DNA of 30,472 nucleotides from Phycisphaerales bacterium UBA4658 (GCA_002405485.1 DHLW01000087.1:18163-48634), one strand, 5' to 3'; shown: positions 15,618-23,901, numbered from the stretch's first letter. Notes: generated by a model from the letters alone, not told the origin. Translations and numbers: made by a program.

Positions 15618-18473
15618 TCACCGGCTGCCCGTCGCCTGCGCGCCGATGCTGCCCAGCGATGCCGACTGCCGCTGCAGCCGCGCCAGCGACGTCTCCAGAT
15701 TCGCGAACTGCCGCTCCAGCCGCGTCCGCTTGTCGGCGATTCGCCGATCAAACTCCGTCAGCCGACGCTCGAACGATTGGATCTGCGTGTCCAGGCCACG
15801 GTTCCGCGACGTCAGCACCCCGTCGGCGGAGTTCACGTATCGATCCGCGAGCTGCGCGATCCTCTCCAGCACCCCAAGCTGCGTGAACCGCGGGCGCGTG
15901 TCCACGTTCCGAACCCGGATCCCCGACGCCAGCGTCGTGAACTCCTCCGTGGGCTGCTGCGCAAAGCCGCTGAACAGGTCCTGCACGGCCCGAGGATCAT
16001 CCTGCAGCGCGGCCCGCAGCTTGGACTCGTCGATGCTGATCGTGTTGTCGCGGTTCACCTTCAGCCCGACCTGCCCAAGCACGCGGAATCGACCGCTGCT
16101 CCCGAGCCCCGGCCCCTGGATCAGCGAGAACAGCTCCGTCCGCAGCGAGAGCGCCGCCGAGTCCCCGAGCAGCGTCCCGCGACGCTCCGTCTCCACGTCA
16201 AACGTCGTGATCTCGCTCAGCTTCGTCGCCAGCGTGTTGAACGCCGACACAAAGTCCTGGATGCCCTTGACGGTCGCGTCGGTGTCGCTGGAGACTGTCA
16301 GCGTCACGGGGCCGGTCGACACCGTCTTGACGTCCACCCGCAGGTTGTCCACCACCCCGTCGATCTGCAGCGAGGGCCTGCTGATCAGGATCGCGTTCGC
16401 CGGGTCGTCGCTCCCGTAGAACGCCCGCGTGTTCAGCCCCTCCGACAGCGTCGTGAAGCTCAGGTCCGTGCCCGTCGTGTCCAGCAGGAACCGACCCACC
16501 TCGCCCGCGTTCGAACTCGTCAGCCGAAGACGGAACGGCGTTGCGCTCCCGCCGTCAGTCACGAGCGCGGCGTTCACTCCCGCTCTGGCCGTGTTCACCT
16601 TGCTGATCACCTGGTCCAGCGTGTCGGTCGCGCTCAGGGTCACGGTCCTGCGGAACGCGCCGTCGAGCACGTTCGAGGCTCCGGTGCCCGTGGCCTCGCC
16701 CAGGATGTTCAGGTTCCGGGCCACGCTCCCGCTCGAGTCCGTCACGCTGATCTTCACGTCCGGATCGGTGAACGCCGGGTCGCGCTCCAGGAGGATGCCG
16801 TTGCCCGCGTCGTTGATTCGCGCCCGCACCCCGACGTTCGTTCCGCCGTTGATCTGCCGGAGCACGTCGTCCACCGTCGTCAGGTCCGCGGAGATGTTCA
16901 CCGTCTTGGACTGCCCGTTGGCTCCACGGAGCACGAACGAGCCCGTCCCGATCCCTCGGCCCGCGTTGAGCGTCGAGAGCTGCGTGCTCAACGTCACGTA
17001 CCCGCGTTCCAGCCGCTTGCCCGTCAGCGTCGCGCTCGCCACTCCCGTCGGACCGGTGGCGATTCCAAGCGAGCTCGCGCCGGCGCCGGTCACTCCGAGG
17101 TTCTCCGTTCCGCCCGTCGTGTCGGTCAGGATGATCGACGTTCCGCGTGCGTCCAGCCGGGCTGTCACGGCGCCGCCCGTCCCCGTGCCGATCGATTGCA
17201 GCAGTTCCGTCACGCTTCCGGTCGTGTTGAGCGTGAAGCTGAAGACCGAGCCGCTCCGCGCCGTGATCGTGATGGCGCCGTCTGAGACGCCCCGGCCGCC
17301 CGTGAGCGACGTCGCCAGCGTGTCGTTCAGCCCGGACAGCAGCGTCTTGCTCGACAGCGTCGTTCCGAGCGTCGTGCCGGTTGCTCCCGTCCCGCTCACC
17401 AGCCCGAGGTCCGCCGCCGCACCGAACGTGTCCTGGATCTCGAAGCGGTCGGTCCCCCCGGACTGGTCCACGAGGTTGAATCCCCTTCCCTGGGCGTTGA
17501 TCTGCAGCGTCACGCGGTTGCCGGTCTGCTGCTCGATCCGCGTCCGAAGCTGCCCGATGGTCGTCACCGCCGAGGAGGTCTTGACCGCCTGCGAGTCGAA
17601 CACATCGCCGATGTCGATGTTGTACGACGTTCCGTCCTTGGACAGGATGCGGAAGTCGAAGTCACCCGAGCCGGTTCCGGTCCGGATCCGGATTCCGTTG
17701 CCGTCGTTCAGACTCCGGATGAGCGTGTTGTCATTGAGCCCGTACACCACGCTTCCGGTGAGCGTGCCGCCCGCGACCGTCTGCTCGATCCCGAGCGACG
17801 CCGCCGTGGTGTATCCCGAGCTGCTCCGCACCTGCAGCGAGCCGCCGCCCCCGCTCGTGTCGGTGAGCACGATCCGCCCGCCGCTCACGCTCGCGGTGAC
17901 CTTCAGATCGGTGTTGGAGTTGAACGCGGCCAGCACCTCGCTGGTCTTGCTCACGCGCGACAGGTCGACCGTCGCCGTGAGTCCCGCCCGGTTCGTCACC
18001 AGGATCTTGCCCCTGGCCACGCCCGATCCGTTGTTGAACTGGCTGAGCTCAGTGTCCGAGTCCAGCCGAGCCGTCGGCGGCTCGATCGAGACCGACGTCA
18101 GCCCGAGCCCCGTCGAGTTCCTGTCCGCGATCCCCCGGCTGAGCGACTGCTGCGTGCTCACCAGCCGATCCACGATGAACGAGTAGTTCCCCGCCGGTGC
18201 ACCGGGCGTCGCCGACCCGGTGATCGCGTCGGCGTTCGACGACGTCACCCGCGCCGCGTTGAACAGCCGATCCAGCCGGAGCTTCTGCGCCGAGGTCCGC
18301 AGCGCCGACAGCTTGCTGTTCAGATCCAGGTACGCCGCCTGCTGGGCCTTGAGATCCACCACCCGCGTCTGCAGGAGCGCCTTCGGGCGTGAGTCGACCG
18401 CGAGCAACTGGCGGATGATCGCCTGGGTGTCCAGACCGCTGATGAGTCCGATGCTGCTCGAGATGCCGCTCAT
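15618..18473 (-). CDS. fliD: Flagellar hook-associated protein 2 / filament cap FliD, unusually long
   Basis: FliD forms the cap at the flagellar tip and guides flagellin folding into the filament. The N-terminus SSIGLISGLDTQAIIRQLLAVDSRPKALLQ is the FliD_N signature. The C-terminal half has RLSEITTFD-type and LTSRNRGLDTQIQSFERRLTEFDRRIADKR segments, with a coiled coil before the end. At 951 residues it is far longer than common FliD proteins of about 450-700. The extra central part carries several strand-rich blocks resembling flagellin hook IN motifs, such as those starting GRGVSDGAITITARSG and GRGIGTGSFVLRGANG. AAGGAG (18480-18485) lies six bases before the ATG. The central repeats would be surface exposed, which is inference. 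Confidence 0.94.
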   Translation of the reverse strand: MSGISSSIGLISGLDTQAIIRQLLAVDSRPKALLQTRVVDLKAQQAAYLDLNSKLSALRTSAQKLRLDRLFNAARVTSSNADAITGSATPGAPAGNYSFIVDRLVSTQQSLSRGIADRNSTGLGLTSVSIEPPTARLDSDTELSQFNNGSGVARGKILVTNRAGLTATVDLSRVSKTSEVLAAFNSNTDLKVTASVSGGRIVLTDTSGGGGSLQVRSSSGYTTAASLGIEQTVAGGTLTGSVVYGLNDNTLIRSLNDGNGIRIRTGTGSGDFDFRILSKDGTSYNIDIGDVFDSQAVKTSSAVTTIGQLRTRIEQQTGNRVTLQINAQGRGFNLVDQSGGTDRFEIQDTFGAAADLGLVSGTGATGTTLGTTLSSKTLLSGLNDTLATSLTGGRGVSDGAITITARSGSVFSFTLNTTGSVTELLQSIGTGTGGAVTARLDARGTSIILTDTTGGTENLGVTGAGASSLGIATGPTGVASATLTGKRLERGYVTLSTQLSTLNAGRGIGTGSFVLRGANGQSKTVNISADLTTVDDVLRQINGGTNVGVRARINDAGNGILLERDPAFTDPDVKISVTDSSGSVARNLNILGEATGTGASNVLDGAFRRTVTLSATDTLDQVISKVNTARAGVNAALVTDGGSATPFRLRLTSSNAGEVGRFLLDTTGTDLSFTTLSEGLNTRAFYGSDDPANAILISRPSLQIDGVVDNLRVDVKTVSTGPVTLTVSSDTDATVKGIQDFVSAFNTLATKLSEITTFDVETERRGTLLGDSAALSLRTELFSLIQGPGLGSSGRFRVLGQVGLKVNRDNTISIDESKLRAALQDDPRAVQDLFSGFAQQPTEEFTTLASGIRVRNVDTRPRFTQLGVLERIAQLADRYVNSADGVLTSRNRGLDTQIQSFERRLTEFDRRIADKRTRLERQFANLETSLARLQRQSASLGSIGAQATGSR

Positions 18474-18506
18474 GTCCGACTCCTTCTGACCAACCCGACA
18501 ACGGGT

Positions 18507-18725
18507 CTAGCCCGCTCGCCGCCGACCGCTCGTCGGCCGAATCCGGCCAGCCGACCGCCCCGACGTCCGGGCCTTCACCAGCCGCATGCACGGCCGATCC
18601 CAGCCGCGCTTCCGCAACGCCAGAACGTCCATCGCCCAACAGCTCAAGACGCGCTGGAACATCGCCCGAGTCTGCCCAACCGGATCGCCCTCAACCTTCA
18701 TCGTGTCGAAGCTCATCGAACTCAT
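18507..18725 (-). CDS. Possible small protein upstream of fliD
   Basis: A 72-residue frame begins at ATG 18725 (MSSMSFDTMKVEGDPVGQTR) and ends 33 bp before the fliD start. Its first 50 residues have ordinary protein composition with Phe, Trp and Met, and third codon positions are mostly G or C. The tail is Arg-rich and less convincing. GGAG and GAG sequences lie 9-15 bases upstream. No family was recognised. Same strand and position suggest co-transcription with fliD if real. The frame extends upstream without similarity. Confidence 0.35.
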   Translation of the reverse strand: MSSMSFDTMKVEGDPVGQTRAMFQRVLSCWAMDVLALRKRGWDRPCMRLVKARTSGRSAGRIRPTSGRRRAG

Positions 18726-19138
18726 CTGCACGGTCTCGACTCCATCGACACCTTCGGTCCGGATAAATCGGCTCGATGCGCCCACGCGGCACACTCGCCG
18801 GCCCCGGTTTTGGTGCCGTCCCGTCTGCCGATCGCAGCCAACCCCGGTTGCGCTCCGCCGACAGACCCTTGCTCCATCGACGCGCGTCGCCCCCTCCTTT
18901 GCCAAGACTGCCCCAGACGTCGGGAGGTTTTTGTCGATTCGCCACCTGTTTCGGGGTATCTTCTCGGACCCGTCGGTCCCAGTCGCACCTGGGCGGTGGG
19001 GCCGGCGTATCCATGGCGAACGCGGCCGATCGGCACGTTCAATCCCGGATCGGCCGCCGGGCGTCCGATACTGCGTCTGCGCTTTGCTTCAGAGCGGGTG
19101 AACGCAGCAAGTCGGGTCGAGCGCGTGGGAGTTGGTCA
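18726..19138. other. Intergenic region between the fliD block and a divergent membrane protein gene
   Basis: I see no supported gene in these 413 bp. An in-frame extension of the plus-strand membrane protein back to ATG 19013 is possible but has no visible conservation. Promoters for both divergent units should lie here, but no -35/-10 pair with normal spacing stood out. TTGTCG at 18931 and TATCTT at 18957 are 20 bp apart. Confidence 0.4.
19127..19131 (+). promoter_or_regulatory. Ribosome binding site supporting a TTG start at 19139
   Basis: GGGAG lies seven bases before TTG 19139, which is in frame with the six-helix membrane protein and just ahead of its first helix. The alternative ATG at 19013 has no such site. 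Confidence 0.4.
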
Positions 19139-19753
19139 TTGGAAACTGGACGTCAGAAACTCATCGACTGGTTGACACTCGTTGTCAGTGCGCTCGTGCT
19201 CCTGAGTGCCGCCGCCGCGATCCTCGCCGGGGCGCTCTCGTCGCCGCGCCCGATCTTCATGCTCGGGTTCGAGGTCGTGATCCTGATCTCCGGGGCCTTC
19301 GGCGTGCTCGTCGGGCGGGGTCGATTCGGCGATGGTCCGGCAATCGCCCTGCTCTGCGTCGCCGGCGCCGTCGCCGTGGGTTCGCTGCTGGGATACCTGT
19401 GTGCGGGCAAACGCATCGGGACATTCGACCTTCGACCGCTTCTGTTCGCTCGGTGCGCCGCCGCCGCGGTGCTCGCGCTCCTCGCCGGCGTCATCGTCTT
19501 GCGTCGCGATCCTGCGCATTCCATCCGGGCGCTGCTCCGGGGGATCGTCTTCGGCGTGCTCTTCATCGGTCTGGTCGGGGGCCTCTACGCCGTGCGCGCC
19601 CAGGTGTTTGCGCATGGACCATTGGCCAAGGCGGGCATGGTCATCGTCGGCGGAGTGGTGGGGCTCGGCCTCCTGGCCGCCACCGTGCACTACACCATCA
19701 AGGCCTTTGCCCCGCGAAGTGAACTCCGGGCCGTCCAGAACGCCGGCAAGTGA
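19139..19753 (+). CDS. Uncharacterised six-helix integral membrane protein
   Basis: The 204-residue protein is mostly hydrophobic, with six likely helices. They start near LIDWLTLVVSALVLL, FMLGFEVVILISGAFGV, AIALLCVAGAVAVGSLLGYL, LLFARCAAAAVLALLAGVIV, LLRGIVFGVLFIGLVGGLYA and AGMVIVGGVVGLGLLAATVH. No catalytic or transport motif was recognised. I chose TTG 19139 on the strength of the ribosome site and the absence of convincing protein upstream. ATG 19013 would add 42 residues. The gene is monocistronic and converges with the diguanylate cyclase gene 36 bp away. The membrane character is clear; the function is unknown. Confidence 0.75.
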   Translation: METGRQKLIDWLTLVVSALVLLSAAAAILAGALSSPRPIFMLGFEVVILISGAFGVLVGRGRFGDGPAIALLCVAGAVAVGSLLGYLCAGKRIGTFDLRPLLFARCAAAAVLALLAGVIVLRRDPAHSIRALLRGIVFGVLFIGLVGGLYAVRAQVFAHGPLAKAGMVIVGGVVGLGLLAATVHYTIKAFAPRSELRAVQNAGK

Positions 19754-19789
19754 CGCCAGGGTTTGCGCAGGATCCGGAGCGACGTCGCC

Positions 19790-20770
19790 TCATTCGGCCT
19801 TGGCGATCGCCCCAAGCGCGAGCGACAGCTCGCTGGTCACGGTGCGGTTCCGCCCCGATCGCTTCGCGGCGTACAGGTTCCGGTCCGCCGCCTCCAGCCA
19901 CTGCTCCGGCGTCACCTCGCCCGGAGTCGCCCCGGCCGTGCCCACAAGCCCCACCGAGATCGTCACCGTCGCATCCGGATGCCGTGGCCAGACCACGCGC
20001 GAGAGCGCCGACCGGACGCGCTCGCAGACCACCTCGGCGTCCTGCGCGCTGGTGCTGGGCATGATCAACGCAAACTCCTCGCCGCCGTAGCGACAGGCGA
20101 TGTCCGGCACCCGGCACTCCCGCTGCAGGAGCTGCGCCAGCGAGACCAGCACCTGGTCCCCGGCGGGATGGCCGTAGGTGTCGTTGATCCGCTTGAAATA
20201 GTCCACGTCCAGAAGCGCAAGAGACATCGGCAGGGCGTATCGCGTCGCCTCGGCGACCTTCTCGCGCCACCGCTTGTCGAACGCCGCCCGATTCCCAAGG
20301 CCCGTCAGACCGTCCACGTCGGCCCGCTCGGCGAGCAGCCGCAGCAGATGGTCCAGCCGCATCGCCGCCCGCAGGCGGGCCCGAAGTTCCGCAAGGTCGA
20401 ACGGCTTGGTCACATAATCCGTCGCGCCAAGATCGAACGCGGTGACCTTGTCCTCCGACGTGGACTTGCCCGAGAGGATGATCACCGGCACCGCGTTGGT
20501 GAACGCGTTGTCCTTCAGCCCGCGAAGAACCTCGAAGCCGTCCATGTCCGGCATGTCCAGGTCCAGCAGGATCGTCGCCGGGCGATGCTGGATCGCCAGG
20601 TCGACCGCTTCGGAGCCGCGCGTCGTCCCCACGATCTGGATCGCCTCGCTCCGCAGCCGGGCCTGCAAAAGTCGATGCACGTCGACCGAGTCGTCGACCA
20701 GCAGGACCAGGGGTTTGTGCTCGTGCGATCCCACGCCTCGATGCACCTCGCAAACATCTCGGTCGCTCAC
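19790..20770 (-). CDS. Response regulator with GGDEF domain (REC-GGDEF diguanylate cyclase)
   Basis: The protein would make cyclic di-GMP from two GTP when its receiver domain is phosphorylated. Numbered from GTG 20770 it has 326 residues. The REC domain has acidic D26/D27, phosphoacceptor D70 (LDLDMPDMDG), S100 and K122 (TKPFD). After a short helix the GGDEF domain begins with DVDGLTGLGNRAAFD. The active site is GGEEF at 229-233, intact. RVPD at 220-223 is a product-inhibition I-site five residues ahead, so feedback by c-di-GMP is expected. The start is uncertain (GTG 20833, 20746 or 20734 also possible). It lies 38 bp after an Hpt gene on the same strand, suggesting a phosphorelay pair. Confidence 0.94.
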   Translation of the reverse strand: MSDRDVCEVHRGVGSHEHKPLVLLVDDSVDVHRLLQARLRSEAIQIVGTTRGSEAVDLAIQHRPATILLDLDMPDMDGFEVLRGLKDNAFTNAVPVIILSGKSTSEDKVTAFDLGATDYVTKPFDLAELRARLRAAMRLDHLLRLLAERADVDGLTGLGNRAAFDKRWREKVAEATRYALPMSLALLDVDYFKRINDTYGHPAGDQVLVSLAQLLQRECRVPDIACRYGGEEFALIMPSTSAQDAEVVCERVRSALSRVVWPRHPDATVTISVGLVGTAGATPGEVTPEQWLEAADRNLYAAKRSGRNRTVTSELSLALGAIAKAE

Positions 20771-20808
20771 GGTCCGCGCCGAAGAACCGAACTCGAAGGT
20801 TGTGCGGG

Positions 20809-21186
20809 CTACTTCGTCCGCACGCGCCCGCACAGGCGAACAAGCTCATCGACGCTCTGCTTGATCGCCGCGAGGTCTTGCTCCTCCCCATGATCGATCT
20901 GCGAGGTGAGCTGCAGCTCCAGATGCGCCGCGGCCCGGCCGAGCTGACTGAAGCCGTACCCCCCGCTGGAGCCCTTGAGCTGGTGCGCCAGCCGACGCAT
21001 CTCGCGGAGGTCGTGGTTCTGCCACGAATCGAGCATCGTGCTCATCCGCTGCGGAAGCTCGCTCACGAACATCTCCACGAGCTCGACCATGTCCGGATCG
21101 CCCGCAAGCTGGCTGAAGATCGGGGCGTCCGCTTCACCCCTCACGGGCGATGGCGACTCTGGCGTGTGTGGCAGTTCGGTGGGCAT
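20809..21186 (-). CDS. Histidine phosphotransfer (Hpt) domain protein
   Basis: The 125-residue protein is a single Hpt four-helix domain after a short disordered N-terminus. MRRLAHQLKGSSGGYGF holds the phosphorylatable H68 in the family motif AHxLKGSSxxxG. Such proteins shuttle phosphate between receiver domains or from hybrid kinases. GGAG on the minus strand lies about 8-10 bases before ATG 21186, supporting this start. The REC-GGDEF gene follows directly, so phosphate may pass through this Hpt to that receiver. No histidine kinase is encoded nearby, so the upstream sensor is elsewhere. Confidence 0.92.
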   Translation of the reverse strand: MPTELPHTPESPSPVRGEADAPIFSQLAGDPDMVELVEMFVSELPQRMSTMLDSWQNHDLREMRRLAHQLKGSSGGYGFSQLGRAAAHLELQLTSQIDHGEEQDLAAIKQSVDELVRLCGRVRTK

Positions 21187-21564
21187 GAAGGACTCTCCAG
21201 GTCCTGAATCGGAGATTCCGCAGCCCGTGTTCATCGCCCCGACCCGGCCAGCACCGAATTCGGTGATCCCACGCCGCCCAGCATTCTCGGACCACCTCGA
21301 TTTCCCCAACCCCGGTCCCTCAACCCCCACGCCTCCTCCTGGCCCTCAGGCGCGGACCCCGACACGCTCCCCAGAACCTCTTCAAGGCAGACCCATCGAT
21401 GACGGTCGGCATCAGGAGGACTCAAGCCATAACCCCAGTGCGTCACTCAAAGCCCCAGCGTGCGAACACCCATGGCGACGCGTCGCGGCATGTGTCTGAT
21501 CGGTCACCATCCACGCTCATGCGCTCGGCGGGGATGGTGACCCGGGCGGATCCGATCAGGCAAC
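21187..21564. other. Intergenic region between the Hpt gene and tRNA-Glu
   Basis: This 378-bp GC- and proline-codon-rich stretch shows no supported gene, RNA or repeat. It should contain the Hpt promoter, but I see no convincing boxes. Frames crossing into the tRNA are rejected. Confidence 0.45.
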
Positions 21565-21588
21565 AAAAAACCCCCGCCAAAGCGGGGG
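21565..21588 (-). terminator. Rho-independent terminator of tRNA-Glu
   Basis: On the minus strand CCCCCGC (21588-21582) pairs with GCGGGGG (21577-21571) around a four-base TTTG loop and is followed by six T (21570-21565). It starts four bases beyond the tRNA 3' end. This is the cleanest intrinsic terminator in the window. Confidence 0.92.
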
Positions 21589-21591
21589 CAA

Positions 21592-21666
21592 TGACCCCAT
21601 GGGGATTCGAACCCCAGTTTCAAGGATGAGAACCTTGCGTCCTGGACCGGACTAGACGATGGGGCC
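21592..21666 (-). tRNA. tRNA-Glu (anticodon CTC)
   Basis: The 75-nt minus-strand sequence folds as a cloverleaf. Acceptor GGCCCCA pairs with TGGGGTC (one G-U), with A as discriminator. The anticodon stem CAAGG/CCTTG holds the loop TTCTCAT with anticodon CTC, reading GAG. The T arm is CTGGG-GTTCGAA-CCCCA-like and normal. CCA is not encoded. It has its own promoter (21681-21709) and terminator (21565-21588). A CTC-reading tRNA suits a GC-rich genome. Confidence 0.95.
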
Positions 21667-21680
21667 GCTAGTCAGGTCCA

Positions 21681-21709
21681 ACTCTACGCGTTGCCCGTGC
21701 GACCGTCCA
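21681..21709 (-). promoter_or_regulatory. Promoter of tRNA-Glu
   Basis: On the minus strand TGGACG (21704-21709) and TAGAGT (21681-21686) are exactly 17 nt apart, each matching four of six consensus positions. The -10 box ends 14 bp before the mature tRNA 5' end, a typical distance for a tRNA promoter. Confidence 0.5.
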
Positions 21710-21737
21710 CCCAGGCGTCGAACCGGTGGGATGCAGG

Positions 21738-22037
21738 TTACACCGCCGACAGCGAACGCCGAAGCTGGGCCAGGGCATGTACCGCGGCCTCGTCACGGGA
21801 GGCGCTCACGACGCTTCCGGCCGGTTCGGTCGCACCCGCTTCACGCCACTCTGCGCGGAAGCAGTTGAACTGACCGACATGCGTCACCTCCAGCTCAAAC
21901 CCGGCCGAGCTGAACTCGCGCTCGACCCGGGACAGGCCGGGATAGGCCCGACCAGCAGAGTCGTACTGACAACCCGATGAATCGAGCCCCGACCACCCCG
22001 TCGCCAACAGCTCATCCAGGACGATGGACATGCTCAT
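21738..22037 (-). CDS. Hypothetical protein, 99 residues
   Basis: No known family was recognised. The start ATG 22037 has AAAGGA on the minus strand about six to eight bases upstream, a good ribosome site, and is preferred over upstream in-frame codons. The protein begins MSMSIVLDELLATGWSGLDSSG, contains a Tyr/Arg-rich middle (AGRAYPGLSRVEREFSSAGFELEV) and ends in a helix with DEAAVHALAQLRRSLSA. It has no membrane segment or signal peptide and looks like a small soluble alpha/beta protein. It is divergent from the AAA+ ATPase gene and stands alone between that gene and tRNA-Glu. Confidence 0.7.
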   Translation of the reverse strand: MSMSIVLDELLATGWSGLDSSGCQYDSAGRAYPGLSRVEREFSSAGFELEVTHVGQFNCFRAEWREAGATEPAGSVVSASRDEAAVHALAQLRRSLSAV

Positions 22038-22069
22038 GAACAGTCCTTTCCGCGTCGGGTGCGCCTGCA

Positions 22070-22082
22070 CACTCGACGAGTG
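22070..22082. promoter_or_regulatory. Inverted repeat in a divergent intergenic region
   Basis: CACTCGACGAGTG is a perfect inverted repeat (six-base arms around one base) in the 209-bp gap between the 99-aa protein gene and the AAA+ ATPase gene. It lies 33 bp upstream of the former and could be an operator. There is no supporting repeat elsewhere in the gap. Confidence 0.25.
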
Positions 22083-22246
22083 CGAAACCGCCTCCGGGTC
22101 GGTCCCGAAGTCTAGCGATCCTGGGCTACCGTCGGTGCATGGATTCCGACAGCTCCCGACAGCCCAGAGTATTCCCGGGCCATGCGAGCTGACGGCCGCG
22201 TGCGTCCCTCGTTTTCGGACACGCCGGCCTTCCTCTTGAGTGCATC

Positions 22247-23734
22247 ATGGCCCTGGAAACCGATCTGGTCCAACCTCCCGCACCGCCTCCGACCATCAAG
22301 ACACTCGGGGAGCTCCGGGCCAGCGGCTATCGCGCTCGGACGGTGAAGCAGGAGCTTCGAGCCAATGCGCTGGCGCGACTCGGGGCGAAGGCACCCCTTT
22401 TTCCAGGGATCGTCGGGTATGACGATTCGGTGGTGCCGCAGATCGCCGCGGGTCTGCTGAGTCTGCACGATCTGCTCCTCTTGGGTCTTCGCGGGCAGGC
22501 CAAGACCCGGATCCTGCGGTCCATGGTGGGGTTGCTCGATGAGTGGGTCCCGGTGATCGATGATCCGACGGTGGAGCTGCGGGACGATCCGGTGGCTCCT
22601 CGCACCTCGGCAGGCAAGCGCGTGGCGGCGTTGCGTGGCGAGCAGCTCCCGGTGCGCTGGGTGCATCGGAGCGAGCGGTATGTGGAGAAGCTGGCCACCC
22701 CGGACGTGACCATCGCGGACCTCATCGGCGAGATCGATCTGGTCCGGTACGCCCAGGGGCGTTCGCTCAGTGACGAGAGCACGGTGCACTTTGGAATGAT
22801 CCCCCGGGCCAACCGGGGCCTCTTCGTCATCAACGAGCTGCCCGACCTCTCCCCCAGGATCCAGGTCGGTCTGTTCAACGTGCTCGAGGAGCGGGACGTG
22901 CAGATCCGCGGGTTCACGGTTCGCCTGGATCTGGACGTGTGCCTGATGTTCAGCGCGAATCCCGAGGACTACACGAATCGCGGCCGGATCGTCACGCCGC
23001 TCAAGGACCGCATCGGCAGCGTGGTGCGCACCCACTATCCCACAGACAATCAGGAAGCGATGCGCATCACGCGGGAGAACGCGTTTGTTGATCGGGTCGC
23101 ACAGCCCGCGGCGACGCGCGAGCGGGTCCCCGAGGTGGTCCTCCCGCGGATCATGCACGAGATCATCGAGGAGAGCATCCGGCAGGCCCGGCGAAGCCCG
23201 CACATCAATCAGGCCTCCGGCGTGAGCGTGCGTGCCTCGATCGCGGCGGTGGAGAACGTCGTCTCCGGAGCCGAGCTGCGCGGCGTTCGCACCGGCGAAG
23301 CCGCCGTCTGCGTCCGGCCGTGCGACCTGGCGCTGGTCGGGCCCGCGCTCCGAGGGAAGATCGAGCTCATGCTCTCTGACGACGGGGGCGGCAAGGATGG
23401 CCGGCCCGTCGAGGACAAGCTCATCGACGCTCTCGTCGGGGAGGCGCTCAAGGCCGTGCTTGCCCGCGCGCTGAATCTCGACGCCCTGGCGACGATCGCC
23501 GACGCGTTCAAGGCGGGGCTCAAGCTGGAACTCGGCGACGCCGTGAGTGCGGCCGACGCCTATGCCGGCATGAAGCTCGTTCCCGGTCTCCCCGAGGCCA
23601 TCGGACAACTCGCCAAGAAGCTGGAGATCGACGCCAAGGATGAGCAGCACCGGGCCATGCTGGGCGAGCTTGTGCTGGAGTTCCTGTACGTGAACAACCG
23701 GCTCAGCAAGCGGGGCGGGACCTACACGCGATGA
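22247..23734 (+). CDS. AAA+ ATPase of the MoxR / magnesium-chelatase ChlI-like group
   Basis: The 495-residue protein is a chaperone-like AAA+ ATPase. The P-loop is GLRGQAKT at residues 80-87, with Ala where the usual motif has Gly. The Walker B is LFVINELPDL (N196-E197) rather than D-E. FSANPEDY (S236-N238) fits sensor 1, and LKDRIGS (R255) a probable arginine finger. These features recall a MoxR-like subfamily often labelled sigma-54-interacting or magnesium chelatase. Such ATPases usually work with a vWA-domain partner, but none is encoded here. The stop overlaps the start of a 56-residue membrane protein (ATGA). No strong ribosome site precedes ATG 22247. The substrate is unknown. Confidence 0.88.
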   Translation: MALETDLVQPPAPPPTIKTLGELRASGYRARTVKQELRANALARLGAKAPLFPGIVGYDDSVVPQIAAGLLSLHDLLLLGLRGQAKTRILRSMVGLLDEWVPVIDDPTVELRDDPVAPRTSAGKRVAALRGEQLPVRWVHRSERYVEKLATPDVTIADLIGEIDLVRYAQGRSLSDESTVHFGMIPRANRGLFVINELPDLSPRIQVGLFNVLEERDVQIRGFTVRLDLDVCLMFSANPEDYTNRGRIVTPLKDRIGSVVRTHYPTDNQEAMRITRENAFVDRVAQPAATRERVPEVVLPRIMHEIIEESIRQARRSPHINQASGVSVRASIAAVENVVSGAELRGVRTGEAAVCVRPCDLALVGPALRGKIELMLSDDGGGKDGRPVEDKLIDALVGEALKAVLARALNLDALATIADAFKAGLKLELGDAVSAADAYAGMKLVPGLPEAIGQLAKKLEIDAKDEQHRAMLGELVLEFLYVNNRLSKRGGTYTR

Positions 23735-23901
23735 CCAGGCGACCCTCAGACTCCTCGCGGTCCACCCCGTCCGGGGATGGGCGTTCGGCTCGCGGCGGAT
23801 CGGGCGTGCCGTGGTTCATGCTCGCGGCACTGGTGGTGCCGGTGGTCATCGGCGCCGTGATGTTTCTGTTGCACGCGCTGGGTGTGCTCAAGCACCGGTA
23901 G
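23731..23901 (+). CDS. Small single-helix membrane protein coupled to the AAA+ ATPase
   Basis: This 56-residue protein begins MTRRPSDSSRSTPSGDGRSA, a polar Ser/Arg-rich head. One hydrophobic helix follows (about residues 28-53, WFMLAALVVPVVIGAVMFLLHAL), then a basic HR end. The ATG overlaps the ATPase stop as ATGA, strong evidence that it is translated with it. It may anchor the ATPase or a partner at the membrane, which is inference. No family was recognised. Confidence 0.7.
   Translation: MTRRPSDSSRSTPSGDGRSARGGSGVPWFMLAALVVPVVIGAVMFLLHALGVLKHR

Noticed and set aside
21399..21629. A 76-codon plus-strand frame across the tRNA-Glu terminator
   Set aside because: It runs through the terminator and into the tRNA on the opposite strand.
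22112..23650. A 512-codon minus-strand frame opposite the AAA+ ATPase
   Set aside because: Composition is that of a reverse-complement shadow; the plus-strand frame has conserved AAA+ motifs.
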